Positions 46,082 to 53,646 of a stretch of DNA of 64,000 bases are shown in pieces. This DNA comes from JAMLHH01 sp035515235 (GTDB taxonomy: Bacteria > Bacteroidota > Bacteroidia > Chitinophagales > JADIYW01): assembly GCA_035515235.1 (NCBI GenBank), contig DATJBS010000024.1:1-64000 (forward strand), given 5' to 3'. The position numbers and the translations under genes are program-made. The number at the start of each line of letters is the position of its first letter. Position 1 is the stretch's first letter. Under the pieces are notes generated by a model. That model was not told where the DNA came from, made no database searches, and saw only the letters and a program-made list of their open reading frames with translations.

Positions 46082-47008
46082 ATGAAAGTTTGTTTAGTTG
46101 TTATTTATAATCATAGATATGAAAAAAATATCACACCATTAAATAAATATTACAAAGATAGATTTGATGATATTTTTCATGTTATACCATTTTATCAATC
46201 AGATGATGATAAAGTCATTACAGTTTATGAAAACTCTCATCAATTCAATGGATATATAGCTCAAGCATTCAAAAGTTTTTATCACGACGAATTTACTCAT
46301 TATGTTTTTGCGGGAGATGATTTAATTCTACATCCAGATGTTAATCAAAATAATATTATTGAGGGATTGGGATTAACTCAAAATAGTTCTTATATCAAAA
46401 AACTCCATCCTTTATCAGATGTATCTATCCCATGGTATCATATACCCAAAGTGCTTTATCGATTTGTATCTCATCAAGGTGTAGAAACAGAGCATGAATT
46501 GCCTAATAAAGAGGAAGCTGAAGGAAAGGCACTTAAAAACAATATTACACAGAAGAAAATGAGTTTAAAAAGCTTTTTAAAACATGTTTTTGTATTTAAA
46601 ACTCCAATGACATTTTTTAGAACGGTTTTGTATACAATGGGCTATATGTACGTCAAGAGATTTAAAAACCTATTAGAACTTCCTTATCCTTTTGTTGCAG
46701 GATATTCAGATTTCTTTATTGTATCTAAAAGTAGTGTTCGAGACTTTTGTCATTACTGTGGCGTTTTTGCAGGCATGAATATTTTTGTAGAAGTTGCAAT
46801 TCCCACAGCATTAATGCTTTCAAGTACAGATATTAAATTTGAAAACAAGAAGTTTAGAGGGGTTGAGATATGGAATCCAAATAAAGTAAATGAACTTATG
46901 CAAAACAATAAAGCTTCAATAAAAGAGCTTTTTAAAAACCACCCTGATAAATTATATTTTCATCCTGTCAAACTTTCCACTTGGAAATTTGATAAGGAGA
47001 TAGATTAA
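46082..47008 (+). CDS. Hypothetical protein, glycan-biosynthesis type
   Basis: The start is set at the ATG at 46082 (MKVCLVVIYNHRYEKN), giving 308 residues; an in-frame TTG at 46037 would add a hydrophobic stretch that reads poorly. The sequence contains YVFAGDDLILHPD, an Asp-Asp pair that could bind metal as in GT-A enzymes, and LPYPFVAGYSDFFIVSKSSV. These resemble unclassified Bacteroidota polysaccharide genes, but I do not recognise a named family. It stands between the YfhO gene (divergent) and a TylF-type methyltransferase (convergent). Confidence 0.55.
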   Translation: MKVCLVVIYNHRYEKNITPLNKYYKDRFDDIFHVIPFYQSDDDKVITVYENSHQFNGYIAQAFKSFYHDEFTHYVFAGDDLILHPDVNQNNIIEGLGLTQNSSYIKKLHPLSDVSIPWYHIPKVLYRFVSHQGVETEHELPNKEEAEGKALKNNITQKKMSLKSFLKHVFVFKTPMTFFRTVLYTMGYMYVKRFKNLLELPYPFVAGYSDFFIVSKSSVRDFCHYCGVFAGMNIFVEVAIPTALMLSSTDIKFENKKFRGVEIWNPNKVNELMQNNKASIKELFKNHPDKLYFHPVKLSTWKFDKEID

Positions 47009-47080
47009 ATCTTATGAGATAATTTTTATTGCCTTTTTCTAGCTGAAGGGAGATTGTATCTAAAAATTAAAGAACAGTTT

Positions 47081-47872
47081 TTAAATTTTACTTAAGTTAG
47101 AGTGTGTATTAATCGCAACTCTACCTGTATAATCAATTCTATTCAACATGAGTTGAATATTGTTTTCTTCAAAATATTCATCTGTAGCTTTTCGGCAACC
47201 TTCCCAATGACCATAATCGTCAATAATTAATATACCATCTCGGATTAATTTTGGGAATAAATGTATTAACTCATGTTTTGTAGATTCGTACCAGTCAGTA
47301 TCAAGTCTCAACAATGCAATTGGTTCTTCGGGCATCATTGAAGGTATAGTATCTTCTACTTTACCTTTGATAAAATTCAGGTTTTTTTCTTGGTAATTTG
47401 TCAAACCTAAATTAGCTTGTACATCAGCTAAATCAGCTAAACACCATACAGAGTTTTTCTTAGTGCTTTTATTGGCTTCTAATAATTTATCAGCTTTTTC
47501 TCCCAACCACGAAATATCGTTTTTTGTAGGTTCTGACATACCTTCATAAGTGTCATATAAATAAATACTTCTATCGTATATCTTTCTGTTGGACAGCATT
47601 TTTGCAATTAACATGGAACTTCCACCTCTCCATACTCCACATTCTACAAATGAACCCTCAATATTATTTGACAAAACATAATCTACTGAAAGGTAAAGAC
47701 TATACATTCTTTCAATAGATGTCATAGTATATGGCTTGCAAAGATTATAAATTTCCCAAAACTCTTCTTCTTTAATATCTTCCAAAGGTTTGCTTAATCC
47801 ATTGTTGTCTTTTCTAGTTTTTTGAACCGAGTAGCCGAGTCTATTAAAGAGACGTAATATTATTTTTTTCAT
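47081..47872 (-). CDS. TylF/MycF-type O-methyltransferase
   Basis: A 263-residue protein of the macrocin O-methyltransferase-like family. Motif I is GSFVECGVWRGGSSMLIAKM, and metal or substrate residues lie in LRLDTDWYESTKHEL and GILIIDDYGHWEGCRKA, all typical of TylF. In Bacteroidota such enzymes usually methylate sugars of surface polysaccharides rather than macrolides. Its neighbours support a glycan role. A run of basic residues at the N terminus (MKKIILRLFNRLGYSVQKT) precedes the catalytic core. Confidence 0.85.
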   Translation of the reverse strand: MKKIILRLFNRLGYSVQKTRKDNNGLSKPLEDIKEEEFWEIYNLCKPYTMTSIERMYSLYLSVDYVLSNNIEGSFVECGVWRGGSSMLIAKMLSNRKIYDRSIYLYDTYEGMSEPTKNDISWLGEKADKLLEANKSTKKNSVWCLADLADVQANLGLTNYQEKNLNFIKGKVEDTIPSMMPEEPIALLRLDTDWYESTKHELIHLFPKLIRDGILIIDDYGHWEGCRKATDEYFEENNIQLMLNRIDYTGRVAINTHSNLSKI

Positions 47873-48048
47873 TTATTTTAATATCTAAGATGGAATATAA
47901 TAGAGTTTTGATGACTTAAACAAAGCGTGAATATACTAAAACCATCTAGAATAGAGTTTCAATTTTTAACAATGTCGAGTACTGACAATATTGAAAATGA
48001 AGCACAGTGCTCCTTAACTTATAAAGTTTAATTCCTTCTAAAATCAGT

Positions 48049-48090
48049 ATAAACCAAACTGTCTTTGTATACAATGACAGTTTGGTTTAT
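48049..48090. terminator. Strong inverted repeat / terminator after the OmpA remnant
   Basis: A perfect 15-bp stem, ATAAACCAAACTGTC paired with GACAGTTTGGTTTAT, encloses a 12-base loop. It lies 4 bases past the stop of the OmpA fragment on the reverse strand, as expected for the terminator of the former gene. Confidence 0.75.
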
Positions 48091-48093
48091 AAT

Positions 48094-48315
48094 TTACTTA
48101 ATCTTCTCTATTTTAATTTCTACTCTTCTTTCTTTAGCATAATCAGGAGAGAATACTGGATCTTTTCCTTCTATCGTTTCTTGATTGCTACTACCTAAAG
48201 GTTCTCTAGCGATATTCAGTTGTCCGTTTTGTACAAATGACTTTAAGATCTCGCCATTATATTCCAAAAGATATTTCTCAATAGATTGTACCCGACGTTC
48301 AGTGAGATATTTACT
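48094..48315 (-). pseudogene. C-terminal remnant of an OmpA-family protein
   Basis: The reverse strand carries a 73-codon frame with no start codon, reading SKYLTERRVQSIEKYLLEYN, then a middle section, and ending PDYAKERRVEIKIEKIK before a TAA. The segments 'LTERRVQSIEKYL' and 'ERRVEIKI' are the last two conserved parts of the OmpA peptidoglycan-binding domain. In-frame stop codons lie directly upstream, and no beta-barrel or signal region remains. It is a decayed gene that has kept its terminator. The protein would not be functional. Confidence 0.75.
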
Positions 48316-48345
48316 TTACTTTTAAAATTCTTTTTAGTCGACATA

Positions 48346-48387
48346 AAAAAGAAAACCCCACTCGTAATGAGCAGGGTTAGTTTTCTT
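48346..48387 (-). terminator. Intrinsic terminator of the thioredoxin/DUF6952 operon
   Basis: A stem AACCC...CTC / GAG...GGGTT with a GTAAT loop is flanked by A and T runs. It lies about 20 bases after the DUF6952-like stop codon on the reverse strand. Confidence 0.75.
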
Positions 48388-48403
48388 ATTGTGTTAGAAT
48401 GTT

Positions 48404-48652
48404 CTATTTGTCTATAGATCCAGTTACTTTCTTTGCGAATGTATTGATAGCATCAGTATTACGCATTCCAGATGCGGTCATTTGATGTACTTCCAATGCT
48501 CCACAAATATTAGTAATGAATTCTCCTATGACATTCATTTCCTCATCAGTGATTCCTCTCGCTTCAGAAAGAGATTCTAAAACTTCGAGAGTGGTTTCGA
48601 GCTTCTCTACTTCATTGTTTAGAAATAGATGTTTAATTACGGGTACTTTCAT
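48404..48652 (-). CDS. DUF6952-like small protein
   Basis: An 82-residue helical protein beginning MKVPVIKHLFLNNEVEKLET and ending KKVTGSIDK. I recognise it as the small conserved protein found directly after thioredoxin genes in many Bacteroidota (DUF6952 in current naming, from memory). It overlaps the thioredoxin gene by 20 bases, so translation is coupled. Its function is unknown; association with peroxide defence or thioredoxin reduction is inferred from this constant neighbourhood. Confidence 0.75.
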   Translation of the reverse strand: MKVPVIKHLFLNNEVEKLETTLEVLESLSEARGITDEEMNVIGEFITNICGALEVHQMTASGMRNTDAINTFAKKVTGSIDK

Positions 48653-48947
48653 TGAATAGTTGGATTAAACTGTCAGCTTGATTGGTTTGTACTTGATTGA
48701 ATAACTGTCCATTTTTAAAGATTGCAAAAGTGGGTAAATTATCCACTTTAGCTAATTGTCTAGACTCTGTTAATTTCTCAGCATCTACATACAAAAACGG
48801 AATGCCTTCATTTTCTGATGCTAATTTTTTGAACTTCGGCTTCATTATTCTACAATTTCCACACCAAGTAGCACCATATTGTACCATCACGATATCGTTC
48901 TCATTGACTATCTGAGCCAAAGTATCTTCTCCTAATTCTTGAAACAT
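48633..48947 (-). CDS. Thioredoxin-family protein with a WCGNC active site
   Basis: A 104-residue thioredoxin fold. The active site is ATWCGNCR (Cys29, Cys32), with Asn where classical thioredoxin has Pro, which should change the redox potential. The cis-proline loop NLPTFAIFKNG is present. It probably reduces the neighbouring peroxiredoxin or other cytoplasmic disulfides. It is transcribed with ahpC upstream (29-base gap) and the DUF6952-like gene downstream. Confidence 0.88.
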   Translation of the reverse strand: MFQELGEDTLAQIVNENDIVMVQYGATWCGNCRIMKPKFKKLASENEGIPFLYVDAEKLTESRQLAKVDNLPTFAIFKNGQLFNQVQTNQADSLIQLFNESTRN

Positions 48948-48976
48948 ACCTTTTTTATTTTGTTGTTAAAAGCAGC

Positions 48977-49612
48977 TTAGTGCTTGCTTAAATAGTCTGC
49001 TGTACTGTTTCTATCTGCCTTCATAGCATCTTTTCCTTCTTCCCAGTTTGCAGGACATACTTCACCATGGTTTTGCACGTGAGCATAAGCATCAATTAAT
49101 CTTAAAAACTCATTTACATTTCTACCTAATGGCATATCATTCACACTTTCGTGGAAGATTTTTCCAGTTTCATCAATTAAGTAAGTTGCTCTGTAAGTCA
49201 CATTGCCACCTTCATAAGAGAATTCATCTGTTTCCTCATCTGTAGAATAATCTGAATCTAGAATATCTAGCTCTTCTGATAATATTCTATGAGTATCAGC
49301 TAGAATAGGATAAGTTACACCTTCAATACCACCGTTATCTTTTGGTGTATTTAACCACGCGAAGTGAACTTCTGGAGTGTCACAAGAAGCACCTATAATG
49401 ATAGTATTTCTTTTTTCAAACTCCGGTTGAGCTTCTTGAAAAGCGTGCAACTCAGTAGGACATACAAACGTGAAATCTTTTGGATACCAAAATAAGATCA
49501 CTTTTTTCTTTTGTTCTATTGCTTGTTTGAAGATATTGATTTTAAATGTGTCACCCATTTCATCTATTGCATCTATTGCGATATTTGGGAATTTTCTACC
49601 TACGTTTGCCAT
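48977..49612 (-). CDS. ahpC: AhpC-type 2-Cys peroxiredoxin
   Basis: A 211-residue protein. The peroxidatic Cys51 is in DFTFVCPTEL and the resolving Cys186 is in GEVCPANW, matching typical 2-Cys peroxiredoxins that reduce H2O2 and organic hydroperoxides. Features after residue 185 (EEGKDAMKADRNSTADYLSK) are the usual C-terminal arm. It lies between dps and thioredoxin on the reverse strand, in a cluster led by the divergent oxyR. No separate AhpF is present in the window, so thioredoxin is the likely reductant. Confidence 0.93.
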   Translation of the reverse strand: MANVGRKFPNIAIDAIDEMGDTFKINIFKQAIEQKKKVILFWYPKDFTFVCPTELHAFQEAQPEFEKRNTIIIGASCDTPEVHFAWLNTPKDNGGIEGVTYPILADTHRILSEELDILDSDYSTDEETDEFSYEGGNVTYRATYLIDETGKIFHESVNDMPLGRNVNEFLRLIDAYAHVQNHGEVCPANWEEGKDAMKADRNSTADYLSKH

Positions 49613-49645
49613 TTTTTATGATTTTGTTTTTTGTTTTTTCTAAAA

Positions 49646-50125
49646 TTATTTATTCAACCATGAAGAGTACATCCAAATGGTTTTTTCTTGTTCTGTGATA
49701 AAATCAGTCAATAAAGTTAAAGTTCCTTCATCTCCTAATTCATTTGCAGTAGTTAAAATATCTCTTTCTAATACCACCAATGTTTTAAGACTTTCGACTA
49801 CTAAAGTTACGGAAGATTCTGCATCAGTTATGTTTTTACCTATTTGAACTTCTGCATTTTTTTGATAATCTTCGAAAGTATGTAATGGAGTAAAGCCTAA
49901 CGTAAGTATACGCTCAGCTATATCATCTATTTTGATTTGTGCATCTGTATATAGCTCTTCAAATTTAACATGCAATTCAAAAAACTGCGGGCCTTTGATA
50001 TTCCAATGTAACCCTCTCAAACTTTGATAAAATATTTGATAGTTGGAGAGTAATTGATTGAGCTCTATAACAAGTTTTTCTGATATGGTTTTATCTAATC
50101 CTATTCTACTTAATTTTGACATCAT
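49646..50125 (-). CDS. dps: Dps-family ferritin-like DNA-protection protein
   Basis: A 159-residue four-helix protein of the Dps family. The intersubunit ferroxidase residues are present: His40 in LRGLHWNIKGPQFF, His52, Asp67 and Glu71 in DDIAER. Dps dodecamers store iron using H2O2 and protect DNA. The gene begins MMSKLSRIGL; either Met could be used. It is divergent from oxyR with about 95 bases between them, so it is probably an OxyR target. Confidence 0.93.
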   Translation of the reverse strand: MMSKLSRIGLDKTISEKLVIELNQLLSNYQIFYQSLRGLHWNIKGPQFFELHVKFEELYTDAQIKIDDIAERILTLGFTPLHTFEDYQKNAEVQIGKNITDAESSVTLVVESLKTLVVLERDILTTANELGDEGTLTLLTDFITEQEKTIWMYSSWLNK

Positions 50126-50220
50126 CTTTGTATTTACTGGTATAACTTAACAATACAAATTTAGCCATTTTGGTTTTATAAAAAAAATCAATTATTTTTA
50201 TAATCAAATAGTTTTTCTTT

Positions 50221-51165
50221 ATGGTCACTATCACTCAATTAGAATACGTCGTTGCAGTAGACACTTATCGTCACTTCGCTAATGCTGCTGAAAAGTGCAT
50301 GGTGACACAGCCTACACTTTCGATGCAAATCAAAAAGTTGGAAGAGTATTTAGGAGTAATTATTTTTGATCGGTCCAAGCAACCCGTTATTCCTACAGAT
50401 GTTGGAAGTTTGATTATTGATCAAGCAAGAGATGTTTTAAGAGAGACCGCCCAATTGGAAAATATTGCAAAGGGTTATAACGAAAATATTTCTGGAAGAT
50501 TGAATATTGCTATCATTCCCACTTTAGCACCTTTCCTTTTGCCATTATTTATTGGAAAAATGATAGAACGTCATCCCGGAATAAGATTAAATATCAAAGA
50601 ATTAACTACCGCTGAAATTATACATCAATTGAAAGTAGATGAAGTCGATGTAGGAATATTGTCTACGCCATTGCACGAAGAGCAGATTTATGAAGATCCA
50701 ATTTTTTATGAAGAGATTAAAATCTATACTCAGTCTGGTCATCCTCTCAGCAAAAAGCAATTTGTGAGTCCTGAAGAAATTTATAATAGAAAGGATGTTT
50801 GGATGTTGACGAATGGAAATTGTTTTAGAAATCAAGTCATCAATTTATGCAAAAATCAATATTCTAGTGATGATAATGCTGCTGTGAATTATGAAAGCGG
50901 TTCGCTCGAAACTTTGAAGAAATTAGTGGAAACAGAAGGTGGATTTACCTTCTTACCTGAATTAGCAGTTAATGAATTGTCCTCTCGTCAGTTGAATCAA
51001 GTGGTCAGTTTTGAAGGCCGAGTTCCCTTAAGAGAAATCAGTCTTTGCTATGTGCGAAATGCAGCTAAAAAAGATATGATTGATATCTTGAAGCAATGTA
51101 TTAGAGAAGTAGTTCCTGTGGAAATGTTAGATAAGAATCGCGGTGGAATTGTAGAGTGGAGGTAA
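50221..51165 (+). CDS. oxyR: OxyR-type LysR hydrogen peroxide regulator
   Basis: A 314-residue LysR protein. The N-terminal HTH is at about residues 1-60 (ITQLEYVVAVDTYRHFANAA, QPTLSMQIKKLEEYLG). The redox cysteines Cys201 and Cys210 lie in NGNCFRNQVINLC, which corresponds to the OxyR signature GHCFRDQ. It senses H2O2 by disulfide formation and activates antioxidant genes. Its divergent partners dps, ahpC and thioredoxin are the expected regulon. The DNA-binding site probably lies in the 95-base gap. Confidence 0.93.
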   Translation: MVTITQLEYVVAVDTYRHFANAAEKCMVTQPTLSMQIKKLEEYLGVIIFDRSKQPVIPTDVGSLIIDQARDVLRETAQLENIAKGYNENISGRLNIAIIPTLAPFLLPLFIGKMIERHPGIRLNIKELTTAEIIHQLKVDEVDVGILSTPLHEEQIYEDPIFYEEIKIYTQSGHPLSKKQFVSPEEIYNRKDVWMLTNGNCFRNQVINLCKNQYSSDDNAAVNYESGSLETLKKLVETEGGFTFLPELAVNELSSRQLNQVVSFEGRVPLREISLCYVRNAAKKDMIDILKQCIREVVPVEMLDKNRGGIVEWR

Positions 51166-51737
51166 TTTATTAATGTGGCAATGATTGTTAATGTGGCAAT
51201 TAGAAACTATAGTATGTACTACAGATATAATTACTCGATAACAGGGTCGACACAGTGAGGTTGAATTACTCTCAAAGTTACTTAAATCACAGAGCAATTA
51301 ATTATCAATTGTATAAAAGTAAAATAGTTTTCAAATCAGAGAAATAATCAAAAGGAACCATTGGTCTATGTCACCTATAAATCTATGTGGTGAAAAATCG
51401 ATTTAGTGAAAATATCTAAAACACATAGAAACATAGTTTTTTAAATCAGAGTAATATTTAAAAAAACCATTGGTCTATGTCATCTATAAATCTATGTGGT
51501 GGAAATATCTAAAACACAAAGGAACATAGTTTTCAAATCAGAGAAATAATTAAAAGAAATCATTGATCTATGCCACCTATAAATCTATGTGGTGAAAAAT
51601 ATTGCAATAATCTAAAATCGATTTTGGAAATAAGAATTTAACAAATATCAAGACTTTAACTACTTTCCTTTGGTCGTTTTAAATGATTAACTATTACATT
51701 TACTTGATTAGTAAATCACTCACAATACATAAAACTC
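51166..51737. other. Intergenic region with a triplicated repeat
   Basis: 570 bases without a gene. Most of it is occupied by three diverged copies of a ~92-109 bp unit (51324-51617). Upstream, AATGTGGCAAT is duplicated at about 51173 and 51190. About 120 AT-rich bases precede the ceramidase-like start codon and should hold its promoter. Confidence 0.6.
51324..51617 (+). repeat. Three tandem copies of a ~92-109 bp repeat
   Basis: The copies begin with ATAGTTTTCAAATCAGAG or a close variant at 51324, 51433 and 51526. Each contains ATTGGTCTATGTCACC or a close variant, then CTATAAATCTATGTGGTG, then TCTAAAA. The first copy has an extra stretch of about 16 bases. The end of copy 3 is diverged. The conserved part contains the related halves CTATGTCACC and CTATGTGGTG. 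There is no coding frame through the array. Confidence 0.75.
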
Positions 51738-53561
51738 ATGTTAGAAATAGGAATCGGCAAGGCAGATATTACAGCATTTAAAAGAGGAGTAGGAATGCTC
51801 GGTTATGGCTTAGCTATACAAGTGATGTTGGATATTGAAACTCCATTGTATGCAAGAGCTTTCGTCTTTTACGATCCAATTCAAAAAAACAGAGTCGCTT
51901 TTGTCAATGCTGAATTATGTATGATTAATCCGTCTTTGAAAGATGGAGTGGTTAGAAAATTACAACAAAACTATCCTGAGTGGAATTATACTTACGAAAA
52001 TCTAATGCTGACAGCACAGCATACACATACTGGACCGAGCGGATATTCTTTGCATCCATTATATAGTATGAGTTCTCCAGGATTTGTGCAAGAGATTTAT
52101 GATAAAATTGTCAATGGAATTGTAGAATCCATAGTACTCGCTGAGAAAAATAAAGCACCTGGAAAAGTTCAAGTAGGTAAAGGCGATTTCGATTTAGAAA
52201 CTTCTATCAGTTATAATAGATCGATTGCAGCTTATAATCTCAATCCAGAAGTAGAACATAAAATATCTTTTGCCAATAGACATTTGGCAGCGGATAAAAG
52301 AATGACCTTATTGCAAATTACGGATGAAAATGGAAAACCAAGAGCTTCAGTCAATTGGTTTGCAGTGCACACGACGAATCTTCCAAATAATTGGATGAAG
52401 GTATGTTCGGATAATAAAGGTTTTGCAGCTACTGAATTAGAAGAATCTTTCTCAGAAGATCCAAATTATGTTTCTGCATTTGCTCAAGGTGCATGTGGCG
52501 ATGTCTCTGCACGAGTGAAGTATAATCCAAAATTAGATCGTCAGCGAGGATATTGGGAAGGTCCTTTTGAAGATGATCTGAAAAGTTCTAAATACAACGG
52601 AAATATCCAGTATAAAAAAGCGAAAGAAATTATTTCCAATATCGACACTACTAAAGATTTAGGAGCGTCGGGAGTAGATGCTCAATTATTGTGTACTGAT
52701 TTCGGTAAAATAAATATTGATCCAGAATTTACTGGAGGTAAAGAAGGTTGTGTGACAAGTCCATCATGTATGGGAGCTGCTTTTTTAGTGGGTTCTGTAA
52801 TGGATGGTCCTGGAATGCCAGAATTGTTAGGTTTAGGTTCTGTAGCCTTGTCTAAAATTATTACGAAAAAAAGAGAGCTATTCAGCAAAGGTGAAAACAA
52901 AGTCTATGTAGAAAGAATGCTTAGAGCGCAAGGAGGGAAACCTATCATGTTAGAAACTGGCAGAAATTTGATTTTAGGATCAAGACCAAAGAATTTGCTA
53001 TTGCCAGATTTTGCAGATGAGCTAATTAAAAATATTAAACATTTTGATAGAATAGGTTTATACGATCAAACACCGCTTGCTCCACAAGTTTTGCCTGTAC
53101 AAGCCATGCGAATTGGTGCGATTTTGATTGTGGGAATTCCTTTTGAAATCACTACTATAGCAAGCAAAAGATTAATTCAAACAATTCAGGATAAAGTAAA
53201 AAATCAAGGAATCGAAGAAGTGATTTTAGCACCTTATGCCAATGCATATAATGGTTATATCACTACTAATGAAGAATATCAATTACAAATGTATGAAGGT
53301 GGACATTGCGTTTTTGGTCAGTGGTCGCTGAATGCATTGCAAGAGAAATGTTCCAAAGCTATTACAGAATTATTGAAACCTGCAGCACAACGTCAATCAC
53401 TTAGAGAAGCAGAGCCTGATGTTTATTCTGAAGATTATATCCAGGCTTTCACACATTTTCAAGGTGATTTTTATAAAGGCATCCTAAAAAAAGAACAACG
53501 TAAAGAAAATCGACGTTTGAAGATTGAAGCTAGAAAAGATAGAAACGGAGCTTCTTATTAG
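51738..53561 (+). CDS. Neutral/alkaline ceramidase-like hydrolase
   Basis: A 607-residue protein related to neutral ceramidase. The start MLEIGIGKADITAFKRGVGM and QHTHTGPSGYSLHPLY (the zinc-binding histidine motif) match the family, and AQGACGDVSARV matches the conserved substrate or metal region. Ceramidases hydrolyse the amide of ceramide to sphingosine and fatty acid. There is no signal peptide, whereas secreted bacterial ceramidases have one, so it may act in the cytoplasm on another substrate. Bacteroidota do make sphingolipids, which makes a lipid role reasonable. A terminator follows. Confidence 0.82.
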   Translation: MLEIGIGKADITAFKRGVGMLGYGLAIQVMLDIETPLYARAFVFYDPIQKNRVAFVNAELCMINPSLKDGVVRKLQQNYPEWNYTYENLMLTAQHTHTGPSGYSLHPLYSMSSPGFVQEIYDKIVNGIVESIVLAEKNKAPGKVQVGKGDFDLETSISYNRSIAAYNLNPEVEHKISFANRHLAADKRMTLLQITDENGKPRASVNWFAVHTTNLPNNWMKVCSDNKGFAATELEESFSEDPNYVSAFAQGACGDVSARVKYNPKLDRQRGYWEGPFEDDLKSSKYNGNIQYKKAKEIISNIDTTKDLGASGVDAQLLCTDFGKINIDPEFTGGKEGCVTSPSCMGAAFLVGSVMDGPGMPELLGLGSVALSKIITKKRELFSKGENKVYVERMLRAQGGKPIMLETGRNLILGSRPKNLLLPDFADELIKNIKHFDRIGLYDQTPLAPQVLPVQAMRIGAILIVGIPFEITTIASKRLIQTIQDKVKNQGIEEVILAPYANAYNGYITTNEEYQLQMYEGGHCVFGQWSLNALQEKCSKAITELLKPAAQRQSLREAEPDVYSEDYIQAFTHFQGDFYKGILKKEQRKENRRLKIEARKDRNGASY

Positions 53562-53591
53562 AAATAAAATTTCTTTAATCAGACATATTTT

Positions 53592-53635
53592 AAAATGTGC
53601 TTTAATATGAAAATTGTTGGAGCACATTTTCTATT
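53592..53635 (+). terminator. Intrinsic terminator after the ceramidase-like gene
   Basis: A perfect 10-bp stem, AAAATGTGCT / AGCACATTTT, with a 19-base loop, is followed by CTATTTTT. It lies about 30 bases after the stop codon and just before the sensor kinase gene. Confidence 0.78.
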
Positions 53636-53646
53636 TTTAGTATAGA

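Larger units (their letters stand above)
47873..48403. other. Region with terminators and an OmpA remnant
   Basis: About 530 bases without an intact gene. It holds a strong inverted repeat (48049-48090), a truncated OmpA C-terminal frame on the reverse strand (48094-48315), and a terminator for the thioredoxin operon (48346-48387). The first 150 bases are AT-rich and probably carry the promoter of the TylF-type gene. Confidence 0.6.

Noticed and set aside
51324..51617. Repeats considered as a CRISPR array
   Set aside because: The units are long (92-109 bp), diverged and lack short identical repeats with unique spacers; no cas genes are present.
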